A stretch of 64,000 nucleotides of DNA from Pseudonocardia sp. MH-G8 (GCF_002262885.1 NZ_NKYF01000011.1:1-64000); one strand, 5' to 3'; positions 32,503 to 42,447 are shown, counted from the stretch's first letter. Notes: generated from the sequence alone by a model not told the origin. Made by a program: numbers and translations.

Positions 32503-34725
32503 TCAGTCGACCGAGGCCGGCACCCGGCCCGCGCGGTGCCGGTCCACCTCACCGGCGGCGGGCGGCGGGCCGTCGTGCGACTCCGGCACGCCCCAACGCC
32601 GCCACCAGCGGGCCAGTGGCGCGGGGGCCCACCAGGCCCGGTCCCCCAGCAGCCGCATCGTGGCCGGCACGAGCAGTCCGCGGACGATCGTGGCGTCGAC
32701 GACGACGGCGATCACCAGGCCGACGCCCACCATCATCATGAACGTGATGTTCGAGAGCACGAACCCGCCGACCACCACCACGAACAGCAGTGCGGCGCTG
32801 CTGATGATCCGGGCGGACTGCTGGATGCCGATCGCCACCGACTCGACCGGATCGCCGGTGGCCTGCCAGCTCTCCCGGATGCGGGAGAGCGTGAACACCT
32901 GGTAGTCCATGGCCAGCCCGAAAATGATCACGAGGATCAGCATCGGCATGTTGGCGTCCATGAAGCCCTCCGGCACGAAGCCGAGGACGCCGGACAGGAA
33001 GCCGAACTGGAAGATCAGCGCGATCGTGCCGAAGGCCGCTGACAGCGAGAGCACGTTGAGCAACAGCGACTGCAGCGGGATCAGCACCGACCCGAACGCC
33101 ATGAAGAGCACGACGAACGAGATCACCGAGATGTAGAGCGCGAGCCAGGGCAGCCGCTCTCCGAGCATCGACAGCATGTCGACCAACGACACCGGGTAGT
33201 TGGTGAAGCGGACGGTCGCACCCTCCGGGGGCGCCTCCGCACGGAGTCCCGCGACCATCGCGGCGGCCTCGTCGGACTGCGGGTCCATGCCGTAGCCGAG
33301 GGTGAGCCGGGCGAGGTCCCCCTCGGTGCCGGTGATCGCTGCCCCGTCCACGCCGGGCACCTGGTCGAGCCGGGACGCGAACTCCTCGAGCGCCGCGGTG
33401 GACTGCGGGCCGTCGGCGGGCCCCGGCAGCTGCACCACGGCCGTGACGACGGCGGTGGGGTCGCGGACGAACTCGTTGTCGAGCATGTCGTCGACGACGC
33501 GGCTGTCGGTGCCGGCGGGCAGCACCCAGTCCGACGGGCGACCCCACTGCGCGCCCAGCAGCGGCGTGCCGGCCGCGAGCAACAGCAGGGTGAGGCCGAC
33601 GGTGACGGCCACCGGCCGTCGCATGATCGCCTTGGCCGTGCGGTACCAACGGCCCTCGTGCACGGGAACCGTCTCGGCGTCGCGGCGGCCGAACCGCGGC
33701 AGCGGCAGGCGCAGCGCGTTGATCCGCGGCCCGGCGAACCGGAGCAGTGCCGGGAGCAGCAGCAGCACCGCGACCACGCCGAACAGCACCACGCTGACGA
33801 TCGCGAAGGCCATCGAGAGCAGGAAGCGCGACGGGAAGATCACGAGCCCGATCAGGGTGAGGGCGATGGCGACACCGGAGAAGGTGACCGTGCGGCCCGC
33901 GGAGCCCATCGTGCGTTCCACGGCCTCGTCGACCGTGCGGCCCGCGGCGAGTTCCTCGCGGAAGCGGTTGACGACCAGCAGGCCGTAGTCGATCGCGAGG
34001 CCGAGCCCCAGCAACGTGACGACGTTGATCGAGAACGTGGACACCGGGTAGAACATCCCGACCACCCGCAGCACGGCGAGCGAGCCGACGGCCACGACCG
34101 TGCCCACCACGAGCGGGATCGCCGCGGCCACCAGGCTGCGGAAGATGATCACGAGGAGGACCAGCAGGATCGGGATCGAGACCATCTCGGCGCGCACGAG
34201 GTCCTGCCCGGTGAGCGCGTTGACCTGCTCGTTGACCGGCACCAGCCCGCCGTAGCGCACCTCGTAGCCCTCCACCGCGAGCCGATCCTCGATCGTCTCC
34301 TGGTACAGGACGACGTTCTCCTCCTCCGTGGGCCCCGCGAGCTGGATCGCCACGTACGTGGACCGCTGGTCGGCCGAGACGAAGTCGGGAGATCCGGTGG
34401 TCCAGTACGTCTCCAGCCGCGTGTAGGACGAGGCTGGCACGCGCGACGCGGACTCGGTGACCGCGGCCTCGAAGGCCGGGTCGTCCACGGTGGAGTCCGG
34501 ACTGGTGTACATGACAACGACATCGGTGGCGTAGCGGCCGAGCGGGCCGGCGAGGATCTCGTTGGCTTCGGCCGACTCACTGTTCGGGTCGTCGAAGCCG
34601 GCTCCTCCGCCGAAGGCACCGAAGGCGCCCGCCCCCCAAATTCCCGCCAGTGCGACGAACAGGATGGTGCCGACCACCACCGTCCATCGCCGCCGTGCGG
34701 CCGTCCTGCCGAGTGCGGCGAACAT
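32503..34725 (-). CDS. MmpL-family RND exporter, copy 1
   Basis: 740 aa with two MMPL halves, about 11-12 membrane spans. After the first helix (residues 15-38) comes an extracytoplasmic loop to about 175. Then a helix bundle containing LGLGLAIDYGLLVVNRFREELA follows, the proton-relay Asp-Tyr motif. The second half repeats the pattern with ILVIIFGLAMDYQVFTLSRIRE. The C-terminus has RGLLVPATMRLLGDRAWWAP. These pumps move lipidic products across the membrane in mycobacteria and related taxa. Its position fits export of the cluster's acyl product. An operator-like repeat lies 19 bases upstream of its start. Confidence 0.9.
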   Translation of the reverse strand: MFAALGRTAARRRWTVVVGTILFVALAGIWGAGAFGAFGGGAGFDDPNSESAEANEILAGPLGRYATDVVVMYTSPDSTVDDPAFEAAVTESASRVPASSYTRLETYWTTGSPDFVSADQRSTYVAIQLAGPTEEENVVLYQETIEDRLAVEGYEVRYGGLVPVNEQVNALTGQDLVRAEMVSIPILLVLLVIIFRSLVAAAIPLVVGTVVAVGSLAVLRVVGMFYPVSTFSINVVTLLGLGLAIDYGLLVVNRFREELAAGRTVDEAVERTMGSAGRTVTFSGVAIALTLIGLVIFPSRFLLSMAFAIVSVVLFGVVAVLLLLPALLRFAGPRINALRLPLPRFGRRDAETVPVHEGRWYRTAKAIMRRPVAVTVGLTLLLLAAGTPLLGAQWGRPSDWVLPAGTDSRVVDDMLDNEFVRDPTAVVTAVVQLPGPADGPQSTAALEEFASRLDQVPGVDGAAITGTEGDLARLTLGYGMDPQSDEAAAMVAGLRAEAPPEGATVRFTNYPVSLVDMLSMLGERLPWLALYISVISFVVLFMAFGSVLIPLQSLLLNVLSLSAAFGTIALIFQFGFLSGVLGFVPEGFMDANMPMLILVIIFGLAMDYQVFTLSRIRESWQATGDPVESVAIGIQQSARIISSAALLFVVVVGGFVLSNITFMMMVGVGLVIAVVVDATIVRGLLVPATMRLLGDRAWWAPAPLARWWRRWGVPESHDGPPPAAGEVDRHRAGRVPASVD

Positions 34726-34743
34726 GACTACTCCCTCGACTGC

Positions 34744-34767
34744 GGATAGTGGATCGTTGTGCTATCG
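34744..34767. promoter_or_regulatory. Operator-like inverted repeat before mmpL copy 1
   Basis: GGATAG-N12-CTATCG. The left arm plus six spacer bases, GGATAGTGGATC, are identical to the reverse strand of the operator before the MFS gene (40761-40784), and the spacing is the same. A further CTATCC occurs at 34777-34782. It lies in the 106-base gap between the MmpL start and the cyclase-family gene end. Confidence 0.6.
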
Positions 34768-34831
34768 GTATAGATGCTATCCATACCGACCGGACCCCGG
34801 CAACGGGGCCGGAGGGGATGAATCGGACAGC

Positions 34832-35857
34832 TCAGAACAGCGCCATCGCCCGGACAGGCGCACCGAACCCGCCGCGCAGCTTGGGCACACCGAGCACCAG
34901 GGTGGCGCCTGCGTCGGGAACCTCGTCGAGATTCGCCAACGCCTCCAGCCCATAGCGCCCCGTGGTGAGGAGCATGCGATGGACCAGCGGGAAGAGCCGA
35001 CTGCTGTGGTCGAGGCTGATCGTGTCGGTGCCGAACCCGACGACCGAGCGCTGCGTGACGAGGAAGTCGGCCGCCTCCGGGCTCACGCCGGGAAAGCTCA
35101 GCGTTTCCGCTGCGACGTCCAGGTTGAGGAAGGCGGGCGTGTCGACGCGGCGGTACCAGGAGGCGTCGGCCGCCACGAACGCGCCTCGGGGCAGGCGCCC
35201 GTTGCGCCGCTCCCACGCCTCGATGTCGGCCACGGTCAGCTCGGTGGTGTTGTCCCGGTCGGCCCGGTCGGCGTACCGCACCACCGCGAGCGGCGCGATG
35301 AAGTTCTCCAGCGGCAGCTGGTCGACGGTGACCGCACCGTTCTGCGCGTGCGCCGGCACGTCGATGTGGGTGCCCGTGTGCTCGTTGAACCGCCACTCGT
35401 TGGTGTTGAAGCCGTGCTCGTCCAGGTTGCGCCACTGCCGCACCTCGGGCGGCCGGACGAACACCTCGAACACCGGGAAATCGGGGCTGAGCGGGTGGGT
35501 CAGGTCGACCACCCGGTCGAATCCGATCGTCCGGCGCGCGGCGGCAGGCGTGACGGGCTGGGTGACGACGGGCTGGGCGGCGGCCGCGGCGGGCACCACC
35601 GCGGCGCCGGCGAGCCCGAGCATCCCGCCCAGCGCGGCCCGCAGCATCCGCCGGCGGCCGATCCCGCCCAGGCTCGGCGCCTCGGGCACGTCGGCGTCGG
35701 CCCGCAGGACAGCGGCGCCGGGCGACGGGCCTGCGGGCCCGCCGTGGTCGGCGTCGGTGCGATCGGCGCTACCGGTGTGACCGATGTGGTCGCAGCCGCA
35801 TCCCGGGCCCGTGTCGGCGCCATCGAGCGCGGCGAGGATCGTGTTCGGTGAGCACAT
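34832..35857 (-). CDS. Cyclase-family (kynurenine formamidase-like) metal hydrolase with Tat-like signal
   Basis: 341 aa. The C-terminal 240 residues match the putative cyclase family (PF04199 type): VVDLTHPLSPDFPVFEV, the metal motif HTGTHIDVPAHA near residue 160, and FVAADASWY. The N-terminal 60 residues are Gly/Asp-rich with a GCGCDH cluster. A twin-arginine-like signal follows at 68-95 (GRRRMLRAALGGMLGLAG, then Ala-rich). Translation may therefore start downstream of the apparent start, with export by Tat. Known members hydrolyse amides or lactone-like bonds. A role in finishing the product is a guess. Confidence 0.75.
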   Translation of the reverse strand: MCSPNTILAALDGADTGPGCGCDHIGHTGSADRTDADHGGPAGPSPGAAVLRADADVPEAPSLGGIGRRRMLRAALGGMLGLAGAAVVPAAAAAQPVVTQPVTPAAARRTIGFDRVVDLTHPLSPDFPVFEVFVRPPEVRQWRNLDEHGFNTNEWRFNEHTGTHIDVPAHAQNGAVTVDQLPLENFIAPLAVVRYADRADRDNTTELTVADIEAWERRNGRLPRGAFVAADASWYRRVDTPAFLNLDVAAETLSFPGVSPEAADFLVTQRSVVGFGTDTISLDHSSRLFPLVHRMLLTTGRYGLEALANLDEVPDAGATLVLGVPKLRGGFGAPVRAMALF

Positions 35858-35887
35858 GTCCGTCCCCCTCTGCGGACGCGCCGACCC

Positions 35888-36928
35888 TCAGGCCGGCACC
35901 ATCCCGCGGTCGCGGTACCAGGCGGCGGTGGCGCGCATGGTGTCGTCCAGGTCGCGGAAGCCGATCCCGAGCTCCCTGGTGGCCCGGCCCCCATCGATGT
36001 GTCGGCGATGGCCCTCGATCAGGGCCAGAACGCCCTGGCGCGTGGCGGCGGGCGGCAGGCCACGTCTGCGGGCGCGCCGCTCCATCAGGCCGATCACGGC
36101 CAGCGCGACCCGCGGGGGCACCGGGCGCGGCGGCGCCACCCCGACCGCCCGCGCGGCGGCCGCGGCGACCTGTGGCAGCGGCCGCTTGACGCCGGCCACG
36201 ATGTAGCGGCCGTTCCCTGCGACGGCGGCTCGCACGCAGGCCTGCGCGACGTCCCGGGCGTCCACGACGTGGTTGGCGGCGGCGGGCACCCGCGGCATCC
36301 GGCCTTCGGCGATCGCGAGGAACAGCCTCCCTGCCGACGTCGGGCCGGCGTCGCCCGGGCCCCACATCCACCCCGGCAGCACGGTGGACACGCGCATCCG
36401 GCGAACGGAGTCCCGGAACTCGGCGACCACCTGCTCGGAATCGATCTTGCTGAGGTAGTAGCGGTTCTCGGTCGCGCTCCGGTCCAGGGGTGTCGACTCG
36501 GTGGCCGGGCGGCCCGGGCCCGACGGCCCGAGCACCCCGATGGAGCTGACGTGCACGGCGGACGAGAGCCCGGCCCACTCCGCGGCACGCAACAGCACGC
36601 CGACCGCACCGACGTTCGTCCGGTGCAGCAGGGCGGGGTCCGCACCGGGCTCGTAGTACTCGCGGAAGTAGGCAGCGGTGTGCACGAGGGCCTCGGCTCC
36701 GGCGAACACCCCCGCCTCGACCAGCGCAGCCACGTCGGTGACGTCGCCGTGCACGATGTGCAGATCCGGCGAGCGCGGCAGCAGGGTGGCGGCGCGAGCG
36801 GGGTCACGCACGACCGCCACCACCTCGCCGCCGCCGTCGAGCAAGGTGCGCACGACGTTGCTGCCGAGCAGTCCTGAGGCACCGGTCACCACCGTGCGAC
36901 GCGGGACAGCTGCTTCCGTTGCGGTCAT
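35888..36928 (-). CDS. NAD-dependent epimerase/dehydratase (extended SDR)
   Basis: 346 aa. The Rossmann motif is VVTGASGLLGSNVVRTLL near residue 13; VHGDVTD, VHTAAYF, the active Ser region VHVSSIGVLG and the YYLSKIDSEQ Tyr-Lys pair follow. This resembles 3-beta-HSD/dihydroflavonol-reductase-like extended SDRs that act on hydroxyl or keto groups of lipids or polyketides. It begins 13 bases after the MmpL copy 2 gene ends, so the two are probably co-transcribed. Its substrate is unknown. Confidence 0.83.
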   Translation of the reverse strand: MTATEAAVPRRTVVTGASGLLGSNVVRTLLDGGGEVVAVVRDPARAATLLPRSPDLHIVHGDVTDVAALVEAGVFAGAEALVHTAAYFREYYEPGADPALLHRTNVGAVGVLLRAAEWAGLSSAVHVSSIGVLGPSGPGRPATESTPLDRSATENRYYLSKIDSEQVVAEFRDSVRRMRVSTVLPGWMWGPGDAGPTSAGRLFLAIAEGRMPRVPAAANHVVDARDVAQACVRAAVAGNGRYIVAGVKRPLPQVAAAAARAVGVAPPRPVPPRVALAVIGLMERRARRRGLPPAATRQGVLALIEGHRRHIDGGRATRELGIGFRDLDDTMRATAAWYRDRGMVPA

Positions 36929-36941
36929 CGAACTCCTCCGG

Positions 36942-39281
36942 TCAGCCGGCGGCTACGGGTTTGCGAGGCGCCGGTGCGGTGCCCTCGCCTGCGGGGTCTG
37001 CGGTCGGTGGGCCGCCGTCGTGCAGGCCGAAGCGGCGGTGGAAGCGGCGCAGCGGGGCGGGCGCCCACCACGTGGCCGGACCGGTCCAGGCGAGCACCGC
37101 CGGAACGAGCAGGCAGCGCACGATCGTGGCGTCGACGAGCACGGCGAGCCCCACCCCGACGCCGAGGAGCTGGATGTTGGTCACGCGCGCGGCGCCCATC
37201 GCGAACAGGACGATCGACAGGATCACGGCGGCCGCGGTGATCAGCCCGCCGGTACGGGCCATGCCGAGCGCCACGGCCTCGCGGTGCTCCCGCCCGCGGT
37301 CGTGCTCCTCCTTGACCCGGGAGAGCATGAACACGCCGTAGTCCATGGACAGGCCGAACGCGAGGCAGAACATCAGCACCGGCAGCGAGAGCTCGAGGAA
37401 CCCGAGCGGGGTGAAGCCGAGCACGCCGCTCAGCGCCCCGTCCTGGAAGATCCACACCGCCGCGCCGAACATGACGATGAGGCTCAGCGCGTTGACCAGC
37501 ACGGTCTGCACCGGCAGCACCACGCTGCCGGTGAGCAGGAAGATCAGCACCAGCGTGACGACCAGGATGATCGCAACGGCGAGCGGTAGCCGCTCTCCGA
37601 TCGCGGCCTGCGAGTCCACCTGCTCGGCCGCGCCGCCGCCCACGAGCGCCGGGAACGGCGCCTCGAGCGCCCGGACGTCACGCACGATCTGCTGGGCCTG
37701 CGCCGAGGCCTGGTCGATGCCCGTCTCGGGCACCACTTGCAGGTAGGTCACGCCGCCCGAGACGCGCTCGTCGTCGCCCTCGACGGGGCCCGCGACCTGC
37801 CAGCCGTACTGGAACGGCCCGACCGGGGTGAGCACGCCGTAGACGCCGTCGACCTCGGAGAGCTGCTTCGCATAGGAGGCCAAGGCCGCGATCCGCGGAT
37901 CGTCGGAGCTCGCGGCGTCGCCGACGGCCTCACCGAGCGCGTTGACCCCGCCCGCCGCCTCGGCCGCGGCCGGGTCGTGGCGGTAGCCGTCGACGACGAC
38001 GTCGACCACCCAGTCGGGCACGTCGCCGAACTCTCCCTGCAGCGCCTCGGTGGCGACGCGGGCGGGAGCGCCGGGCCGCAGTTGCCGTTCGTCGGGCGCC
38101 CCGAACTGCACGCCGAGGAACGGCACCGCGAACACCAGCAGCACCACCACCGTCACCGCCGTGACCAGCCGCGGGCGGCGCATGACGGCCCAACTCCAGC
38201 GGTACCAGCGCGAGTCGCCCGCGGGGGCGTGGCGGCGACGCAAGAGCCTGCGCAGGTCGAGGGCGTCCACCCGGTGCCCGAGCAGGACCAGCGCCGCGGG
38301 CACCGTGACGAGCACCGACACCACGGCGAAGGCCACGACCGCGACGCCGGAGTACGCGAACGACCGCAGGAAGTAGAGCGGGAATACGAGCATGACCGCG
38401 AGCGCCACGGCCACCGTCACGGCGGAGAAGAGCACGGTGCGCCCGGCCGTCGCCACCGTCGTGGCCGCAGCGACGCGGGGCGTCGCGCCGGCGTGCAGCT
38501 CCTCGCGGAAGCGACGAACCACGATGATCGCGTAGTCGATCGCGAGCCCGAGGCCGAGCGCCGTGGTGAGGTTCTGCGAGAAGATCGACACCTCGGTGAC
38601 GCGGGACAGCAACGCCAGCACCGTGGACGTGCCGAGGATCGCGATCATGCCGACCGCCAGCGGCAGCAGCGCGGCCACGGCGCTGCCGAACGCGAGCACC
38701 AGCACCAGCAAGACAACCGGCAGCACGACCATCTCGGCACCGACCAGGTCCTGCGAGATGGTGGCCTGCATCTCCAGCCGGACGGCGATCGGCCCGGTCG
38801 CCTCGACGGTCACCGCGGCACCGCCCGCGGCGATCGCCACCGGCACGGCCCGCTGGTAGGCCGCATCGGCCGCGGTCTCCTCCCCGGGGATCCGGGCGAG
38901 CACGAGCCCGGCAGGCTGTTCGAGGTCGGTGTCCCCGCGCAGCTCGGGTGCCTGCTCGTCCCAGTACGACTCGACGCCGACGACACCGGGCTCGCCTGCC
39001 AGGTGGTCGGCGATCGCCCGGCCGGCCGCCGCGACGGCCGGATCATCCACACCGGTTCCAGCGTTCGGGCGCACCACGAGCACCACGTTGGGCCGGCTCT
39101 GCGGGAACGCCTCGTCCAGCCGGGTGGCCGCTGCGGCCGACTCCGAGCCGGGATCGGTCGTACCGCCGTTGAGCAGCTGCGCGCCGCCCCCGCCGAGGAC
39201 GACGAGGCCGACCGTGGCGACCAGCGTGGCGACCAGCACCAGCCGCGGGTGCCCGAGTAGCCGAGTGAGCAGCGCGAACAT
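36942..39281 (-). CDS. MmpL-family RND exporter, copy 2
   Basis: 779 aa. Same two-half MMPL plan as copy 1, with proton-relay motifs LGLGLAIDYAIIVVRRFREEL and LAFGLSMDYGVFMLSRVKEEH and the first membrane helix at residues 14-38. The periplasmic loops differ strongly from copy 1, so the two were not formed by a recent duplication. ATG 39281 is supported by the membrane-helix start; upstream in-frame sequence is antisense to the MFS coding region. Two MmpL pumps in one locus suggest an acylated or very hydrophobic product. Confidence 0.9.
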   Translation of the reverse strand: MFALLTRLLGHPRLVLVATLVATVGLVVLGGGGAQLLNGGTTDPGSESAAAATRLDEAFPQSRPNVVLVVRPNAGTGVDDPAVAAAGRAIADHLAGEPGVVGVESYWDEQAPELRGDTDLEQPAGLVLARIPGEETAADAAYQRAVPVAIAAGGAAVTVEATGPIAVRLEMQATISQDLVGAEMVVLPVVLLVLVLAFGSAVAALLPLAVGMIAILGTSTVLALLSRVTEVSIFSQNLTTALGLGLAIDYAIIVVRRFREELHAGATPRVAAATTVATAGRTVLFSAVTVAVALAVMLVFPLYFLRSFAYSGVAVVAFAVVSVLVTVPAALVLLGHRVDALDLRRLLRRRHAPAGDSRWYRWSWAVMRRPRLVTAVTVVVLLVFAVPFLGVQFGAPDERQLRPGAPARVATEALQGEFGDVPDWVVDVVVDGYRHDPAAAEAAGGVNALGEAVGDAASSDDPRIAALASYAKQLSEVDGVYGVLTPVGPFQYGWQVAGPVEGDDERVSGGVTYLQVVPETGIDQASAQAQQIVRDVRALEAPFPALVGGGAAEQVDSQAAIGERLPLAVAIILVVTLVLIFLLTGSVVLPVQTVLVNALSLIVMFGAAVWIFQDGALSGVLGFTPLGFLELSLPVLMFCLAFGLSMDYGVFMLSRVKEEHDRGREHREAVALGMARTGGLITAAAVILSIVLFAMGAARVTNIQLLGVGVGLAVLVDATIVRCLLVPAVLAWTGPATWWAPAPLRRFHRRFGLHDGGPPTADPAGEGTAPAPRKPVAAG

Positions 39282-39343
39282 CGGTTCCGAGCCCCTTCCC
39301 CTCCGGAGGCGATCCGCCTGGTCCCGACCGTGGCAGCCGTCCG

Positions 39344-40741
39344 TCAAACGGACATCGAGGAGCCGACGACCGGATCCGGGCGGACCGGCCGTGGCACGAG
39401 CAGGTCGGCCACGAACGCGACGGCGACGGCGAGGGCCCCGACCCACAGCGCGGCACGCAACCCGGCGACGAACTGCACGGCACCCGCGTAGCCACCGTTC
39501 GCGGCGAACACCGAGGCGAGCACCGCCACGCCGAGCACCGTCCCCGTCTGGCGCAGGGCGTTGTTGACGCCGGAGGCGATCCCGTGCTCCGCCGGAGCCA
39601 CCCACTCGAGCGCCTGCCGGGCCGTGAGCGCGAAGAACAGACCCATCCCGCTGCCCGCGACCAGCATCGGCGGCACGAGTGCCACGTACGGCACGTCCGG
39701 CGCCACGACCAGGGCGAACCAGCCGAGCGCGACCGCCTGCAGCGCGGTGCTCACCGCCATCGCCGCGCGCGTGCCCGCCCGGTCGGCGAGCAGCGCGGCC
39801 AGCGGCGCGACCGCCACGGGCGCGAGCGTCCACGGCAACGTCCGCAGGCCGGCCTCGAACGGCGCGAAGCCGAGCACGTCCTGCATGAACTGCGTGAGCA
39901 GGAAGACGGTGCCGAACATCCCACCTTGGGCGAACAGGGCCACGACACCCGCGAGGGCGAACCCGCGGCGGGCGAGCAGGTGGGGCGGGACGAGAGGCGC
40001 TGTCGATCGGTACTGGCGGTGCCCGAATGCGGCGAGCAGGGCCAGCCCCACCACCACCGCGCCGACGACCTCCGGATGTACCCAGCCGACGGAGCCCGTG
40101 CGCACGAGGCCGTAGGCGACGCCCAGCAACCCGGCGGTGACGAGCACGACGGCCCGTCCGTCGAGCCGGGCGGTGGTCGGCGGCCCCGGCACGAGCACCA
40201 ACGCGGCGACGGGCAGCAGGACGAGGCCGATCGGGACGTTCAGCCAGAAGATCCACTCCCAGCTCCCGCCCTGCACGACAGCCCCGCCGACGAAGGGGCC
40301 GAGCGCGATGCCCAGCCCGGACATGGCACTCAACCCGGCGATCGCCATACCGCGCCGGGCCGCCGGCACCGCGTCGACCACCAGCGTCAGCCCGAGCGGG
40401 AGCAGCACCGCCGCACCCAGACCCTGTGCCGCCCGCGCCGCGACCAGCACCTCGGTGGCCGTGGCGAGCGCCGCACCGGCCGACGCCGCGGTGAACAGGA
40501 CGAGGCCGGCGAGGAAGGTGGGTTTCCGGCCGTACCGGTCACCGACGGCGGCGGCCGTGAGCAGGAAGACCGCGAACGCCAGCGTGTAGGCGTTGACCGT
40601 CCATTCGAGCTCTTCGAGGCTCGCGCCGAGGTCGGATCTGATCGTGGGCAGCGCCGTGGCCACCACGAGGTTGTCCAATGCCGCCATGAACGCTGTACAC
40701 CCGGTGACGGCGAACGTGGCGACCGCTCTGGTGCCGGACAT
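39344..40741 (-). CDS. MFS multidrug exporter, DHA2 (14-helix) family
   Basis: 465 aa. It shows the DHA2 signatures: LDNLVVATALPTIRSDLG near residue 22 (motif D1), AAVGDRYGRKPTF (motif A), GLGAAVLLPLG and GIALGPFVGGAVVQGGSWEW (motif C). Such pumps confer self-resistance in antibiotic clusters. Its promoter region has a perfect 10-base inverted repeat 18 bases upstream of the start, so it is probably repressed or induced by a local regulator, perhaps the MerR protein at 42617. Confidence 0.9.
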   Translation of the reverse strand: MSGTRAVATFAVTGCTAFMAALDNLVVATALPTIRSDLGASLEELEWTVNAYTLAFAVFLLTAAAVGDRYGRKPTFLAGLVLFTAASAGAALATATEVLVAARAAQGLGAAVLLPLGLTLVVDAVPAARRGMAIAGLSAMSGLGIALGPFVGGAVVQGGSWEWIFWLNVPIGLVLLPVAALVLVPGPPTTARLDGRAVVLVTAGLLGVAYGLVRTGSVGWVHPEVVGAVVVGLALLAAFGHRQYRSTAPLVPPHLLARRGFALAGVVALFAQGGMFGTVFLLTQFMQDVLGFAPFEAGLRTLPWTLAPVAVAPLAALLADRAGTRAAMAVSTALQAVALGWFALVVAPDVPYVALVPPMLVAGSGMGLFFALTARQALEWVAPAEHGIASGVNNALRQTGTVLGVAVLASVFAANGGYAGAVQFVAGLRAALWVGALAVAVAFVADLLVPRPVRPDPVVGSSMSV

Positions 40742-40758
40742 GCCCCACCCGAGTCAGA

Positions 40759-40786
40759 ATGGATAGTGAATTGATCCACTATCCAT
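40759..40786. promoter_or_regulatory. Perfect inverted-repeat operator before the MFS exporter
   Basis: ATGGATAGTG and CACTATCCAT flank 8 bases, AATTGATC. It sits between the MFS start (40741) and the end of the FAD monooxygenase gene (40810). The core GGATAG-N12-CTATCC recurs with the same spacing before mmpL copy 1, and GAATGGATAG recurs before the MerR gene. It would cover the promoter of the exporter. Confidence 0.75.
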
Positions 40787-40809
40787 CGTTGCCCGTTCCC
40801 GGCAGGACG

Positions 40810-42447
40810 TCAAGGCCCCACCGGCCCGGCGGCGGGCGCCGGGACCGGAGCCGGGAGCAGCGGGGCCAGCAACCCGGTGACGTCCAGGCCGGGGGCCGCG
40901 CCGGCGACGTAACCGTCCGGTCGTACGAGCACGGACCGGCAGCCGGCCAGCGGGCCGTGCGGCGCGTGCCCGTCGGGCACCACGACCGCGGCCGCGGCCA
41001 CCGCGGTGCCCTCGGTCAGTGCCGGAGCCGCGGCGGACGGGACGAGCACCCGCACCTGCAGGCGGTCACCCAGCGGCGCGGCGGCGTCCAGTACGGCCCG
41101 CACCGGAGCCAGGTCAGCGGGGTCCGCCCAGAGCAGCAGCGTGTGCGCCGGCCCGGTCAGCAGGCTGCGCAGCGACACCGGCGAGACGGCACCCACGGGC
41201 CGCACCTCGACGTCGGCGACCCCGACCCCCAGTGCCCGGCGCCCACCGTTCGAGCCCACCCCCGGGCTCGCGCTGTAGTCGAGATCGTCCTGCGCCATGG
41301 CCGGCATGACCTTCTGCTCCAGGAAACCGGTGCGCCCCATCCGGGCGAGCACCCGGTCGCGGATCCGGCGGACGAGCACCGACCGCATCCCCCACAACCG
41401 GGTCTGCTGGTCCGACGAACGCATCACCTGCTTCGCCACCGGGGCGCGCTCGGCCTCGTACCCGGCGAGCAGGCGATCCTCGGCGGCCACCCCGCGCGTG
41501 ATCAGCGCCAGCCGCCAGCCGAGGCCGGCACCGTCCTGGATGCCGGTGTTCATGCCCTGCCCTCCCGCGGGGCTGTGGATGTGCGCGGCGTCCCCCGCGA
41601 GCAGGACGCGGCCCGCCCGGTAGCGCTCGGCGCGGCGCAGGTGCACCTGGAAGCGGGTGCTCCAGATCAGGTCACGCACCTGGAGCGGATACGGCGCGCG
41701 CTGGTCGGCCAGGGTCTGCAACTGCTCCGTGCTCAGCGGAGCGTCCGGGTCCACGTCCTCGGCACCGGGCATCCGGGTGACGTCGGCGAAGACGCGCAGC
41801 CCGCCGCCGGGCAGTGGCACGACCACCAGCACGCCGTCGCCGTGCAGCGTGTAGTGCACCTCGTCGCGCGGCAGGTCGCCGACGATGTCGCCGTCACCGA
41901 GGATGAAGCTGCGCGGGTAGGTCTTGCCCGCGAACCGGATGCCCGCGAGGTCGCGCACCCGACTGTTCGCGCCGTCGCACCCGGCCACCCAGGCCGCGGT
42001 CACCAACTCCTGCCCGGAGGGGCCGTCGAGCACGACGTCCACGGCGTCGCCGGTGTCGCGCAACCCGATCAGTTCCGTGCCCCACTCGACCTCCACTCCC
42101 AGCTCGGCGAGGCGCGCCCGCTGGATGCGCTCGAGCGCCGGCTGCGGCTCGCACACCGGAACCGGCCGGCCGCCGCCGAACCGGACCGTCGCGAGCAGCT
42201 TGCCGTCGGAGAAGAACTTGGTGGCCGCCAGCGTCAGTCCGGCGGCGACCACGTCGGTGGCGATCCCGTGCCGGTCGAGCACATCGAGCGCACCGGGCCA
42301 CACGGTGAGCGCGCGGGCCTGGTGCGCCGGGCGATCGGCGGCGCGGTCGACCACCCGGCACGCGACGCCCGCCCGGCGCAGCTCGGTGGCGAGGGCGAGA
42401 CCGGTGGGACCGGCTCCGACGACGAGTACCGGGAGTGCGACGGGCAT
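40810..42447 (-). CDS. FAD-dependent aromatic-hydroxylase-type monooxygenase
   Basis: 545 aa of the PheA/TetX group. The FAD motif GAGPTGLALATELRRAGV is at residues 10-28; the DG region is VAGCDGANSRVRDLAG near residue 158; GRVLLAGDAAHIHSPAGGQGMN is near residue 285. A thioredoxin-like C-terminal part (LLLWADPADLAPV, VLVRPDGYVA) completes the length. It would hydroxylate a polyketide or phenolic ring, or degrade an antibiotic. ATG 42447 follows AGGAG; upstream in-frame sequence is promoter. It is divergent from the MerR gene, which may regulate it. Confidence 0.88.
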   Translation of the reverse strand: MPVALPVLVVGAGPTGLALATELRRAGVACRVVDRAADRPAHQARALTVWPGALDVLDRHGIATDVVAAGLTLAATKFFSDGKLLATVRFGGGRPVPVCEPQPALERIQRARLAELGVEVEWGTELIGLRDTGDAVDVVLDGPSGQELVTAAWVAGCDGANSRVRDLAGIRFAGKTYPRSFILGDGDIVGDLPRDEVHYTLHGDGVLVVVPLPGGGLRVFADVTRMPGAEDVDPDAPLSTEQLQTLADQRAPYPLQVRDLIWSTRFQVHLRRAERYRAGRVLLAGDAAHIHSPAGGQGMNTGIQDGAGLGWRLALITRGVAAEDRLLAGYEAERAPVAKQVMRSSDQQTRLWGMRSVLVRRIRDRVLARMGRTGFLEQKVMPAMAQDDLDYSASPGVGSNGGRRALGVGVADVEVRPVGAVSPVSLRSLLTGPAHTLLLWADPADLAPVRAVLDAAAPLGDRLQVRVLVPSAAAPALTEGTAVAAAAVVVPDGHAPHGPLAGCRSVLVRPDGYVAGAAPGLDVTGLLAPLLPAPVPAPAAGPVGP

